Shown here piece after piece: positions 8,494-16,555 of a stretch of 64,000 bases of DNA. Made by a program: the position numbers and the translations under genes. Under the pieces are notes generated by a model. That model was not told the DNA's origin and did not search any database. It worked only from the letters and a program-made list of their open reading frames with translations. Numbering within the stretch: the first letter of the stretch is position 1; every line of letters starts with the position of its first letter. The stretch comes from Croceicoccus pelagius (GTDB lineage: Bacteria > Pseudomonadota > Alphaproteobacteria > Sphingomonadales > Sphingomonadaceae): NCBI RefSeq assembly GCF_001661915.1, contig NZ_LYWY01000032.1, forward strand, positions 186,001 to 250,000, given 5' to 3'.

Positions 8494-8776
8494 CGAGCGG
8501 GAGAGTGCCTTCCGGCTGCTGGCGAGGTCCGCTCGCAGTGTCGCGTGACTTGCCCTGAAAGAAGGCAGCGCCACGCTTGCGCCAGCCCTCCCCTGTTGCC
8601 TTGTCGGTATTGTCCGCAGCGTCGAGCAGCGCGCCTGCCAGCACATCGGCATCTAGCACGTCGGCTCCGGTTGCCGTGACCAGCGCACCGAGGTCGCGCA
8701 CGCGGCGTTCCTTCAACTGCTTTGCCTTGTCGGCAAGGGCCTTGAGCTCCGAATCAAAATCGCGGGGTTTGCGCAT
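8471..8776 (-). CDS. traC: Conjugal transfer protein TraC (Ti-type)
   Basis: The product is 101 residues, beginning MRKPRDFDSELKAL. The short basic N-terminal helix and the following LGALVTATGAD and AGALLDAAD segments match TraC of Ti and related plasmids, a DNA-binding relaxosome accessory. It is divergent from traA with the oriT-like sequence in between, reproducing the traDC-oriT-traA order of Ti plasmids. The third gene of that operon, the coupling protein traG, is absent: the next gene downstream of traD is the convergent helicase. Confidence 0.8.
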   Translation of the reverse strand: MRKPRDFDSELKALADKAKQLKERRVRDLGALVTATGADVLDADVLAGALLDAADNTDKATGEGWRKRGAAFFQGKSRDTASGPRQQPEGTLPLDGGAASA

Positions 8777-8892
8777 TGGAAGTCTCCATCGTTGGTGTGA
8801 TGGAGCCATGATAATCGTGCTTGTAATCCAATGCAGTAAGGTCGCCGGGACAGTGTGATACCGCCTAGTCCCGATCAGGATTTTATCATGAG

Positions 8893-8925
8893 AGGGCGCG
8901 CTTATACGTCGTGCCGACGTGGCGT
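8893..8925. other. oriT: Origin of transfer (oriT), RSF1010/Ti type
   Basis: AGGGCGCGCTTATAC begins at 8893 and is followed by the perfect inverted repeat ACGTCG (8906-8911), TGC, CGACGT (8915-8920). Read on the minus strand, the first part gives TAAGCGCGCCCT. It differs by one base from the RSF1010 nick region TAAGTGCGCCCT as I recall it; Ti-plasmid oriTs share this core. The position between divergent traC and traA is the canonical one. A nick in the minus strand just before CCCT is predicted by analogy. Confidence 0.8.
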
Positions 8926-8949
8926 TTGGAGTGTAACTGGATTGCCGAC

Positions 8950-11835
8950 ATGGCAATCTTTCACTTCAGCGCAAAGGTCATCGGAAGGTCGAGCGGACGC
9001 AGTGCCGTGGCGGCGGCGGCCTATCGTGCGGGCGAGCGGTTGCACGATGAGCGGATCGACCGCGATCACGATTTCACCAACAAGGCGGGCGTTCTTCATT
9101 CGGAAGTGATGCTGCCCAAGGGCACACCTGAGGCCTTCGCCGACCGCGCCACGCTGTGGAATGCGGTCGAAGCCGCCGAGAAGCGCAAGGATGCCCAGCT
9201 ATCCCGCGAGGTCGAGTTCGCCCTTCCGCGCGAGTTGGCAAAGAAGGACAACATCAGGCTGGCGCGCGAGTTCGTCAAAGCCGAGTTCGTCGAGAAGGGC
9301 ATGATCGCCGATCTCAATGTCCATCGGGACATCGGCGAAGACGGCAAAGCCATGCCCCATGCACATGTCATGCTGACCATGCGCGAAGTGAGCAAGGACG
9401 GCTTTGGTGCAAAGGTCCGCGACTGGAACAAGACCGCGCTGATCGAACAATGGCGGGAGCGCTGGGCCGATCACGTCAACCGCGCGCTGGCGGAACGCGA
9501 CATCGATGCGCGGATCGACCACCGCAGCCTGGAAGCGCAGGGGATCGCTCTTGAACCGCAGGACAAGATCGGCCCCGCCGCTTCGCGCATTGGCGGGCGC
9601 GGGCTGGAAGCCGCCCGGATCGAAGAACACCGCGCCATCGCCCAGCGCAATGGCGAGCGGATCATTGCCAATCCCGCGCTGGCATTGGATGCGATCACGC
9701 ACCAGCAAGCGACGTTCACCCGGCGTGACCTTGCTGCGTTTGTTCACCGGCACAGCGACTGCAAGGAGCAGTTCGATACGGCTTACAATGCCGTTCGCGC
9801 GTCGCCTGAGCTGATCGCGCTTGGCATGGATGGACGCGGGCAGGAACGCTTCAGTTCGCGGGCAATGATCGAGACCGAACAGCGCCTGCATCATGCTGCC
9901 GATGCAATGGCACAGTATACCGGCCACGCCGTCAATGATGTGCAGCGGAACGAGGCTTTCACCAGTGCTGCGAAGCGCGGCCTGGTCCTGTCAGGCGAGC
10001 AGAACACTGCCTTCGAGCATGTCACCAACAGCAAGGGTCTTGCCGTGGTCGTCGGCTATGCCGGAACCGGCAAAAGCGCCATGCTGGGCGTGGCGCGCGA
10101 GGCATGGGAAAGCGCAGGTCACAACGTGCGCGGCGCAGCCCTGTCCGGCATTGCTGCTGAGGGCCTGGAAAACGGCTCAGGCATCGCATCGCGCACCATC
10201 GCCAGCCTCGAGCATCAATGGGGCAAGGGACGCGAACAGCTCACTTCGCGCGACGTGCTCGTCATCGACGAAGCGGGCATGGTCGGCACGCGCCAGATGG
10301 AGCGCGTGCTGTCCCATGCCGCCAAGGTGGGTGCAAAGGTTATCCTGGTCGGCGACCAGCACCAGCTTCAGGCCATCGAGGCAGGCGCGGCCTTCCGGGC
10401 GATCCACGAACGCCACGGCGGCGTCGAGATTAGCGAGGTCCGCCGCCAGCTTTCCGCATGGCAGCAGGACGCGACCCGGCACCTCGCCACAGGCCGCACG
10501 GGCGAAGCGATCCGCAAGTATGAGGAGCGCGGCATGGTCCATGCCGCCGACACGCGCGAGGATGCACGGACGGCGCTGATCGAGCGCTGGGATCAGGAAC
10601 GGCAGGGCAGCCCCGGCGACAGCCGGATCATCCTAACCCACACCAATGACGAGGTGCGCGAGCTGAACCAGATGGCGCGCGAAAAGATGCGCGTGGCTGG
10701 CGCACTGGGTGCCGATGCCACGATTAAGGCGGCAGGCGGCGAACGGCAGTTTGCATCGGGCGATCGGATAATCTTCCTGCGCAACGAGCGCGGGCTTGGA
10801 GTGAAGAACGGGACACTCGGCACGGTCGAAATGGCCAATCCCCAGAGCATGACCGTGCGCACCGATGATGGCCGCGAGGTTGCCTTCGACACCAAGTACT
10901 ATGCCCATATCGATCATGGCTACGCGGCCACGATCCACAAGGCGCAGGGCATGACGGTGGATCGTGCACATGTCCTCGCCACGCCGGGGATGGACAGCCA
11001 TTCTGCCTATGTCGCAATGTCGCGCCACCGCGAAGGGCTGGCTCTGCATTACGGGCGCGATGATTTTGCCGACCAGTCGAAATTGGTTCGCACGCTGAGC
11101 CGTGAGCGTGGGAAGGATATGGCTGGCGACTACAAGCCCGAGCTGGCGTTCGCCGAACTGCGCGGCATCACCTTCCGCCAGCGGATCGTGGAGATAGTTC
11201 GGCAGGTGCCGGAGAAGGCCAGATCTATCTTCGGAAACTTCCGTCCGCAGGCCCGCCAGCTTGAGCCGCTTCCGATGCCGTCGAATTCGCAAATCGAGCA
11301 GCGCCGTGCGGTCGAACGCTATGCCCGAGCGCTTGGCGATATCGGAACGATGCAGGCGCAGCGCTTGCCCGTGCTTCCGCATCAGAAGGACGCGCTGGAG
11401 AAGGCTGGAAAGGCTCTCGAAGCGATCCGGCCCCATGCCGCTGCCGATGTCGCCAGGGCGCTGGAGCGCCGTCCTGAGCTGATCGCCGAGACCGCTGGCG
11501 GGCACAGCCAGAAGGCCATGCGCGCCATGCAGCACGAGGCCGCCGTGCGCACCGATCCCGCACTGCGAACCGAGCGCTTTGTCAGCGATTGGCAGGGACT
11601 AAGCGCGACGCGCAAGCAGCTTGAGCAGCAAGGCGACCGAGCGGGTTCTGCTCGTGTGTCGGCAAAGCTGACCGAACTAGCGAAGGGACTTGAACGTGAC
11701 CCGCAGGTCGAAGGCCTGCTGCGCGGAAAAACCCGCGAACTGGGTATCGATCCAAAGCCCGAACGCAGCATCGCCAATGAACTCACCGCAACCCTCGCCC
11801 GCGAGCGCACCCGCGCTTTCGACATGGGCATTTAG
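8950..11835 (+). CDS. traA: TraA relaxase-helicase (MobA/MobL plus RecD-like helicase)
   Basis: The product is 961 residues. The start MAIFHFSAKVI is the standard TraA beginning; a GTG 39 bases upstream is open but falls within the oriT palindrome. The N-terminal MobA/MobL relaxase domain shows GRSAVAAAAYRAGERL and the metal-binding MPHAHVML. The helicase half has Walker A GYAGTGKS (369-376), Walker B VLVIDEAGMVG, and the late motif TIHKAQGMTVDRAHV with YVAMSRHR. The enzyme nicks at oriT, stays bound to the 5' end and unwinds the strand. It is somewhat shorter than the roughly 1100-residue Agrobacterium protein. DUF6118 follows ten bases downstream. Confidence 0.92.
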   Translation: MAIFHFSAKVIGRSSGRSAVAAAAYRAGERLHDERIDRDHDFTNKAGVLHSEVMLPKGTPEAFADRATLWNAVEAAEKRKDAQLSREVEFALPRELAKKDNIRLAREFVKAEFVEKGMIADLNVHRDIGEDGKAMPHAHVMLTMREVSKDGFGAKVRDWNKTALIEQWRERWADHVNRALAERDIDARIDHRSLEAQGIALEPQDKIGPAASRIGGRGLEAARIEEHRAIAQRNGERIIANPALALDAITHQQATFTRRDLAAFVHRHSDCKEQFDTAYNAVRASPELIALGMDGRGQERFSSRAMIETEQRLHHAADAMAQYTGHAVNDVQRNEAFTSAAKRGLVLSGEQNTAFEHVTNSKGLAVVVGYAGTGKSAMLGVAREAWESAGHNVRGAALSGIAAEGLENGSGIASRTIASLEHQWGKGREQLTSRDVLVIDEAGMVGTRQMERVLSHAAKVGAKVILVGDQHQLQAIEAGAAFRAIHERHGGVEISEVRRQLSAWQQDATRHLATGRTGEAIRKYEERGMVHAADTREDARTALIERWDQERQGSPGDSRIILTHTNDEVRELNQMAREKMRVAGALGADATIKAAGGERQFASGDRIIFLRNERGLGVKNGTLGTVEMANPQSMTVRTDDGREVAFDTKYYAHIDHGYAATIHKAQGMTVDRAHVLATPGMDSHSAYVAMSRHREGLALHYGRDDFADQSKLVRTLSRERGKDMAGDYKPELAFAELRGITFRQRIVEIVRQVPEKARSIFGNFRPQARQLEPLPMPSNSQIEQRRAVERYARALGDIGTMQAQRLPVLPHQKDALEKAGKALEAIRPHAAADVARALERRPELIAETAGGHSQKAMRAMQHEAAVRTDPALRTERFVSDWQGLSATRKQLEQQGDRAGSARVSAKLTELAKGLERDPQVEGLLRGKTRELGIDPKPERSIANELTATLARERTRAFDMGI

Positions 11836-11845
11836 GAGATACGAA

Positions 11846-12604
11846 ATGGAAGACGACCACATCGAAGAAGTGCAGCTGGACCTCGAAGTCGAGGAACCGC
11901 GAGCCCCGGCACCACAACCGGAGGCCGTGACAGAAACCGATCCGGCAACGGAAGCCTTCTCCCGTCTTGAAGGCGAGATGGCGATGGTGCGCCATACGGT
12001 CCAGAACATGGCCAGGGAGCGAGCCGAAATCGTGATCCCCGACTACACGACTACGCTCGGCCAGATGGCCAGTCAGTTGGATCAGATATCCGACAGGCTG
12101 GCAGCCATCGGCGGCAAGCCTGCCATCGAACTTACACCGGAAGACATAGCAGTTCAGATCAAGCGTGCCTCACTCGACATGCTGCGCGATGCCAGCGACC
12201 TGTTCCGGCACGGACGCAAAGACCTGGACCTTGCAACCGGTCGTCTCGCTGCAATTGTCGGGCGGGTCCGCACCGAGGACCAGCAGAAACGCCAGACCTG
12301 GCGCTTTGCAGGCTTAGGGCTGGCTGCCGGTATCCTGCTCTGGTCGATCCTGCCCGGCACCATCGCCCGCACTATGCCCGAATCTTGGCATTGGCCCGAA
12401 CGGATGGCTCGCAAGGCGGTAGGTGAACCGACCATTTTGGAAGCGGGCATACGGTTGATCCGGTCGCAGAACCCCGAAGCTTGGGAAGAACTGGCGGCAG
12501 CGCAACGTATTCTGAGCGAGAACCGCGAAGCCTTGGCGCGCTGTAACGACAGGGCGAGGAAAGCTGAAAAGTCAGTTAACTGTGCAATCGACATTCAGCC
12601 CTGA
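11846..12604 (+). CDS. DUF6118 family protein, tra-linked membrane protein
   Basis: The product is 252 residues, preceded by AGGAG overlapping the traA stop. The N-terminus is acidic, followed by a coiled-coil-prone stretch (about 30-145) beginning TEAFSRLEGEMAMVRHTV. One membrane segment lies near residues 153-170 (WRFAGLGLAAGILLWSILPG), followed by the strongly conserved RTMPESWHWPERMA. This matches DUF6118, a family I know from alphaproteobacterial plasmids and islands, directly downstream of traA. The function is unknown; co-transcription with traA suggests a role in mobilization or relaxosome placement at the membrane. Confidence 0.8.
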   Translation: MEDDHIEEVQLDLEVEEPRAPAPQPEAVTETDPATEAFSRLEGEMAMVRHTVQNMARERAEIVIPDYTTTLGQMASQLDQISDRLAAIGGKPAIELTPEDIAVQIKRASLDMLRDASDLFRHGRKDLDLATGRLAAIVGRVRTEDQQKRQTWRFAGLGLAAGILLWSILPGTIARTMPESWHWPERMARKAVGEPTILEAGIRLIRSQNPEAWEELAAAQRILSENREALARCNDRARKAEKSVNCAIDIQP

Positions 12605-12694
12605 CGCTCTTACGTCGCCGTTCCCCATACAAAGCCTGACAACCAAGTTGATCCACATGCTAGGGCCGTAGAGGAAACCCCGTGCTGCGAACCG

Positions 12695-13165
12695 TCAATT
12701 GCGAGACTTCGTTGGCACAAAAGCGAACTCGGCGCTCAGTGACCCTTCGTACTCCCAACCTATCGGCACAGCAAACGACATACTCTTTCCCTCAAAGTGA
12801 AGGCCGTGCCCCTTGCGAGGCCCCTCGAACAGCCAACAAACCCCAACTTTCTCGCCGGTTTCCCCGAACGGTATTCTGCCGAACTCAAGCCAATCACACG
12901 GTACGGAAATGCCCCGCTGTTGATCAACCACTGCCACATCGGTGGCTCGCCCCTCTTCGAGAAAAACTAGACCTCGCGATTCAAGCAACTCGATGTAATC
13001 TTTAACCTCGCGCGGGCTTAGGAAGCCCGCGCGGGCAATTTTTTCATCGTGACAAAGGGTGGAATTTGGTACGTCGCCAAAAAATGCATCCCGTCCATTA
13101 GGATACTTTTCCGCGACCCTATCGAGACGCACAATGACTGAGATGCCTTCGACCAATACTGCCAC
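12695..13165 (-). CDS. Hypothetical protein, island cargo
   Basis: The product is 156 residues beginning MAVLVEGISVIVRLDRVAEKY. It is soluble, with no membrane segment or signal. The order of segments, an N-terminal AVLVEGISVIVR strand-rich part, a LSPREVKDYIELLESRGL helical part and a C-terminal CWLFEG/VPIGWEYEG part, recalls a small family of widely scattered hypotheticals, but I cannot name it. It is more AT-rich than the neighbouring tra genes. It lies 62 bases downstream of the other unknown gene (13228) on the same strand and may be co-transcribed with it. Confidence 0.55.
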   Translation of the reverse strand: MAVLVEGISVIVRLDRVAEKYPNGRDAFFGDVPNSTLCHDEKIARAGFLSPREVKDYIELLESRGLVFLEEGRATDVAVVDQQRGISVPCDWLEFGRIPFGETGEKVGVCWLFEGPRKGHGLHFEGKSMSFAVPIGWEYEGSLSAEFAFVPTKSRN

Positions 13166-13227
13166 TTGCTACCTCTTACCTCGATCAGTGCGCAGACCTT
13201 CGCGAGCAAACCATAACATGCGAGCTT

Positions 13228-13890
13228 TCACTTGAGACTTAGCCAGATATCGTGCCACTCGTACCTCGGTCGCTCTGAAAGCCAGTTTATCCATTCGCTC
13301 GGACCGCGAAGAAAGTTTTTCCGCCGTTCAAGAGGGAGGATCAACAGGGGTAGGCTGGCGATCAGGACTGCTGCAAACAAAAGGGCTTGCAAACACGGGC
13401 GAATGATCCTCCACGCACCTCGACGTATTTTTTCAAAGAGCGGCTGAATGGCGGAATTCAGATACATAGCATTCTGAATTTCTTCGAGAATTTCCTTCCT
13501 CTCGTTCGATGACCTTTTGAAGACTTCCATGAACGCCAATTGCTTTGCCATTGTCTTTTTGTCTGTCTCCGAAATCTCGTCGCCCTCAAAAAGAGGCATC
13601 GAAAGAAGCCCACTAACTTCCGCTTGCGAAAAGCTCGGCGTCCCGACACCAGGCTGAAAATTCGCTAATAGAAGCGCTCCTGCTGCAAAAACCTCAACCT
13701 CGCGCTTGCTCGGATTTGTGGCAATTTCGATGAGATAAGCGTGCAAGATGACATCTTTGTCATACGAGAGCTCAGAGACATCGAAGACTCCGGGACCGTG
13801 TTCCTCTAGGTGATCAGAGACCGAGAAAATCACCTTTCTTCGAAAATTGAAGTTTTTTCGGACGAGATCGATGTCTGTGTCAGGCATCAT
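13228..13890 (-). CDS. Hypothetical protein with C-terminal membrane segment, island cargo
   Basis: The product is 220 residues from an ATG preceded by GGGGAGGG at good spacing; the open frame extends to 13980 without support. The soluble N-terminal 160 residues are helical and acidic, with several KxxxEILEEIQ-like heptads. A hydrophobic segment near residues 170-195 (LQALLFAAVLIASLPLLILPL) precedes a basic, Trp-rich tail. No family is recognised. It is AT-richer than the core. It lies between the integrase and gene 12695 on the same strand, within the likely cargo or defence part of the island. Confidence 0.55.
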   Translation of the reverse strand: MMPDTDIDLVRKNFNFRRKVIFSVSDHLEEHGPGVFDVSELSYDKDVILHAYLIEIATNPSKREVEVFAAGALLLANFQPGVGTPSFSQAEVSGLLSMPLFEGDEISETDKKTMAKQLAFMEVFKRSSNERKEILEEIQNAMYLNSAIQPLFEKIRRGAWRIIRPCLQALLFAAVLIASLPLLILPLERRKNFLRGPSEWINWLSERPRYEWHDIWLSLK

Positions 13891-14059
13891 TGTAGAACCC
13901 TCCCCAAAAAATGCCGTACTCAACAGACCTCGGAATCCATTGTTATGGCTCGGGCGTCCTTCGTTGGGTGCTGCGAACATGGCATGTTAGATCAACGACC
14001 TTACTGAAATGAAAATTCCGAAATTTCATGGCATCAATTGCTCACGATATGCCCGAATA

Positions 14060-15283
14060 TCATCCGTCGCCAACACCTTCCGGCTCACCTGAGCTGCCAG
14101 AAGCGTTTACACCAGCACAATACCTCCCCCAGGCCTCCATCAGTTTCACCCGCGCGCCTGGATTGTCCGGCGTGCCGAGATAGGTGGTGCGGCGATATGC
14201 AGCCTGGACCGCATCAGGCGTCTTGTGCGCCAGTGCCGCTTCGACAACCGCATTGGGGAAGCCTTCGTTCGCCGCCCAGTCGGTGAAGCTGGAGCGGAAA
14301 CCGTGAACGTGGAAAGGCTCCTGCATGTCGCGCATGACCTTGAGCAGTGTCATGTTGGACATCGCCTTGCCGGTCATGCCGGGGAAAACCACTTCGGCTC
14401 CCTCCATCTGCATTGCTTCTGCCTTCGCAAGGACCGCCATCGCCGCTTCTGATAGCGGCACGATGTGCGCCCTGCTGCGTTTCATATGCTCGGCTGGGAT
14501 TGTCCAGAGGCGCTGGTCCAGATCGAATTCGTCCCATCTCGCGAGTCGCACTTCCTGCGAGCGAACGCCGGTCAAAATGAGCAGGTCGAGCGCCAAACGC
14601 GAATAGGATGGCTTGCGACGCAGCGCGGTCAGGAATGGTGGAACGGCGACGTATGGCATTGCCTTGCGGTTTGCCGGTTTCTTGATCTGCCTAGGCAGCC
14701 CTCGCCCCGCCTTCAGACTGCTGTTGCCCGATGGAGCCTCCGTAGAGCGCCAGCCTTTGGCGTGGGAATAGTCGAGCACCGCGCAAATCCGGTTGCGGAC
14801 CTGGCGCGCTGTTTCGGGGATTTCCTGCCAGATCGGCGTAAGGACAGAGATGATATCGGCAGCGGTGATCCCGCCAGTCGTCATGTCGCCCAGTTTCGGG
14901 AAGGCGTAGTTTTCCAGGCTGGCAAGCCATTGCCGACCATAGACATCGCTCTTCCAGCCAGCTTCGTTTTCTGAATGATATTGGGTCGCGGCTTCGCGGA
15001 AGGTGACCTTGGCAGCCTCCTCGTCCTTCCTCTCCGTTAGTACGTCGCGTTTCTCGACCTTCACCGCCTTGCGGAGTTCGGCGGCCTTCGCCCGCGCCTC
15101 GGCCAGTGTCACCAGCTTCGGACTACCCAGTCCTATATCCTGACGCTTGCCATCCCGCTGGATTCGCAGGAGCCAATATGCTCCCCCTCTTTTGTCGACT
15201 CTGAGGACCAGTCCGTCGCCATCCTGATAGGTGCCCGGATTCGCCAAAGCGGCCTTGACCGCAACCGCCGTGAGTTTGCCCAT
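14060..15283 (-). CDS. int: Tyrosine recombinase integrase (P4 type, DUF4102 N-terminus)
   Basis: The product is 407 residues. An N-terminal arm-binding DUF4102 domain (about 1-85; DGDGLVLRVDKRGGAYWLLR) is followed by a core-binding SAM-like domain (about 90-195) and the catalytic domain. The catalytic set is complete: R241 (TGVRSQE), H327 and R330 (HGFR), H353 (LAHKT) and Y363 (AAYRR). It catalyses site-specific integration and excision. It lies 194 bp from the tRNA-Tyr 3' end and reads away from it, with five CTCCCACA repeats between. This is the usual arrangement for a tRNA-targeting island. Confidence 0.95.
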   Translation of the reverse strand: MGKLTAVAVKAALANPGTYQDGDGLVLRVDKRGGAYWLLRIQRDGKRQDIGLGSPKLVTLAEARAKAAELRKAVKVEKRDVLTERKDEEAAKVTFREAATQYHSENEAGWKSDVYGRQWLASLENYAFPKLGDMTTGGITAADIISVLTPIWQEIPETARQVRNRICAVLDYSHAKGWRSTEAPSGNSSLKAGRGLPRQIKKPANRKAMPYVAVPPFLTALRRKPSYSRLALDLLILTGVRSQEVRLARWDEFDLDQRLWTIPAEHMKRSRAHIVPLSEAAMAVLAKAEAMQMEGAEVVFPGMTGKAMSNMTLLKVMRDMQEPFHVHGFRSSFTDWAANEGFPNAVVEAALAHKTPDAVQAAYRRTTYLGTPDNPGARVKLMEAWGRYCAGVNASGSSGEPEGVGDG

Positions 15284-15289
15284 CGGTTA

Positions 15290-15365
15290 CTCCCACATCT
15301 TTGCCGCCATTGTGGGAGAATCCAAGTGTGGGAGGAGGTCACTTTACTCCCACACCCCTCCCACA
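15290..15365. repeat. Five CTCCCACA repeats, candidate integrase arm sites and promoter region
   Basis: The octamer CTCCCACA occurs at 15290-15297, 15347-15354 and 15358-15365, and in inverted form (TGTGGGAG) at 15311-15318 and 15327-15334. All five lie in the 194 bp between the integrase start and tRNA-Tyr. Very similar decamers occur near the other end of the island (425-446). Repeated short sites of both orientations near attR fit arm-type binding sites, which would also place the integrase promoter under autoregulation. Confidence 0.65.
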
Positions 15366-15476
15366 CTACGCTTCGGCTGCAAGCAAACAGAAGCGGTCGA
15401 ATGCGGACGATGTAGAGCATAATACCCTTGGTTTTCTGCGATTTCTAGGGCTTTTCGGGGATGTCTTGAGAAAGGA

Positions 15477-15504
15477 CGGTGGTGGACAGGGCTGGATTCG
15501 AACC
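15477..15504. repeat. Right attachment repeat (attR), within the tRNA-Tyr 3' end
   Basis: This is the acceptor and T-arm end of the intact tRNA-Tyr. It is the partner of the repeat at 348-374 (25 of 28 aligned positions identical). Because the element restored a complete tRNA, the gene remains functional after integration. Confidence 0.75.
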
Positions 15505-15565
15505 AACGTACGCTTGCGCGGGCAGATTTACAGTCTGCTGCCTTTAACCACTCGGCCACCTGTCC
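15480..15565 (-). tRNA. tRNA-Tyr (anticodon GTA)
   Basis: On the minus strand an 86-nt class II tRNA starts GGACAGGTGGCCGAGTGG and ends CCTGTCCACCA. The 7-bp acceptor stem pairs fully. Anticodon GTA lies opposite 15529-15531, a long variable arm is present as expected for tRNA-Tyr, and the T-loop is GGTTCGAATCC. CCA is encoded. It is the integration target of the island and lies 157 bp upstream of the divergent rlmB. Confidence 0.97.
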
Positions 15566-15722
15566 ACACCGGTGCCGCAAATTGGGGTAAAAACCCCGCT
15601 TTGTTCGACAGAACCCGAAGGTCCCGTCCGGCCGAGAGGCGCCCATTTGGCGAAGCGGCGCTTGCCTGTCAATGGGGGTGATCGCTAGAGGCGCGCAAAG
15701 ATTTAAAAAGGCGAACAATACG

Positions 15723-16529
15723 ATGGCAAAGAAGGGCAAGGAACGCGCACTGCGCGGACGCGCGGGACGCATGCAGGGCGGACGCGGCAGCGGGCGCGCT
15801 ACCAAGGGCGCCGTGCGGCTGTGGGGCAAGCACGCCGTAACGGCAGCGCTCAACAATCCCGACCGCGAGGTAAAGCGCATTTGGGCTGTTCGCGAGCTTC
15901 TGGAAGAGATGGTCGATGCTGGCGAGATCGAAATCCCTGAGGGCGTGCGGGTCGAATACGCCGATGCGCCCGACCTTGCGCGACTCGTATCGCGCGATGC
16001 GCCGCACCAGAACATCGTGATCGAATGCGATCCGCTGCCCGAACTCCTGCTTGCCGATCTCGGCGCCCCCCGCCCCGAAGCGCCGATCGTCGTGCTCGAC
16101 CACGTGACCGATCCGCACAATGTCGGTGCGATCATGCGCTCTGCCGCGGCATTCGGCGCAGCCTGCATCGTGACGCAGGATCGCCATGCCCCGCCCGAAT
16201 CGGGCGTCCTGGCAAAATCTGCGTCCGGCGCATTGGAAACCCTGCCCTGGATCCGTGTCGTGAACCTGTCGCGCGCGCTGGAGGAAATGGCAGAGGCCGG
16301 ATACTGGCGCATCGGGCTTGATGGCGACGGCGAAGTCACTCTGGCAGAGGCGTTGCCCACCGGCCCCGTTGCTTTCGTGCTGGGCGCGGAAGGTGATGGG
16401 CTGCGATACCAGGTCGGCCAGCACTGCGACCAGATCGCCCGCCTTCCCATCGAAGCGGCGGTCGAAAGCCTCAACGTCTCGAACGCGGCGGCCATCGCCC
16501 TTTACGCCTGTGCAACCCGCAGCCAGTAA
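15723..16529 (+). CDS. rlmB: 23S rRNA 2'-O-ribose methyltransferase RlmB (SpoU family)
   Basis: The product is 268 residues from the ATG at 15723; the frame is open to 15672, but the basic MAKKGKERALRGR start is preferred. A basic N-terminal extension precedes the SpoU substrate-binding domain (about 30-100) and the knotted SPOUT methyltransferase domain. The latter has motif 1 NVGAIMRSAAAFG, motif 2 LGAEGDGL and motif 3 LNVSNAAAIALY. The enzyme uses S-adenosylmethionine to methylate the ribose of G2251 (E. coli numbering) in the 23S P-loop. Other SpoU paralogs act on other sites, so the exact target is inferred. A lipoprotein gene follows 26 bases downstream. Confidence 0.88.
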   Translation: MAKKGKERALRGRAGRMQGGRGSGRATKGAVRLWGKHAVTAALNNPDREVKRIWAVRELLEEMVDAGEIEIPEGVRVEYADAPDLARLVSRDAPHQNIVIECDPLPELLLADLGAPRPEAPIVVLDHVTDPHNVGAIMRSAAAFGAACIVTQDRHAPPESGVLAKSASGALETLPWIRVVNLSRALEEMAEAGYWRIGLDGDGEVTLAEALPTGPVAFVLGAEGDGLRYQVGQHCDQIARLPIEAAVESLNVSNAAAIALYACATRSQ

Positions 16530-16555
16530 GGAGGCGGGATAGACAGGAGGGATAC

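Larger units (their letters stand above)
348..15504. mobile_element. Integrative mobilizable element in tRNA-Tyr
   Basis: About 15.2 kb is bounded by an imperfect tRNA-end direct repeat, with a tyrosine integrase next to the intact tRNA-Tyr. Inside are AlpA and excisionase-like regulators, TraA/TraC/TraD with an oriT between traC and traA, and a DUF6118 gene. No VirB/TrbC-type secretion genes or coupling protein TraG are present, so the element can be nicked and mobilized but needs a helper channel. The cargo is a TerB/ATPase/helicase operon plus three unknown genes. Base composition is mosaic: the cargo segments (654-8186 and 12605-14060) look more AT-rich than the tra segment and the flanking core. 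Confidence 0.85.

Noticed and set aside
8215-12604. Self-transmissible conjugative element
   Set aside because: No type IV secretion genes and no coupling protein TraG are present; it is mobilizable only.
12682-13005. Plus-strand open frame opposite the 12695-13165 gene
   Set aside because: The minus-strand frame gives a coherent soluble protein, while this one is basic, low-complexity and lacks a ribosome binding site.
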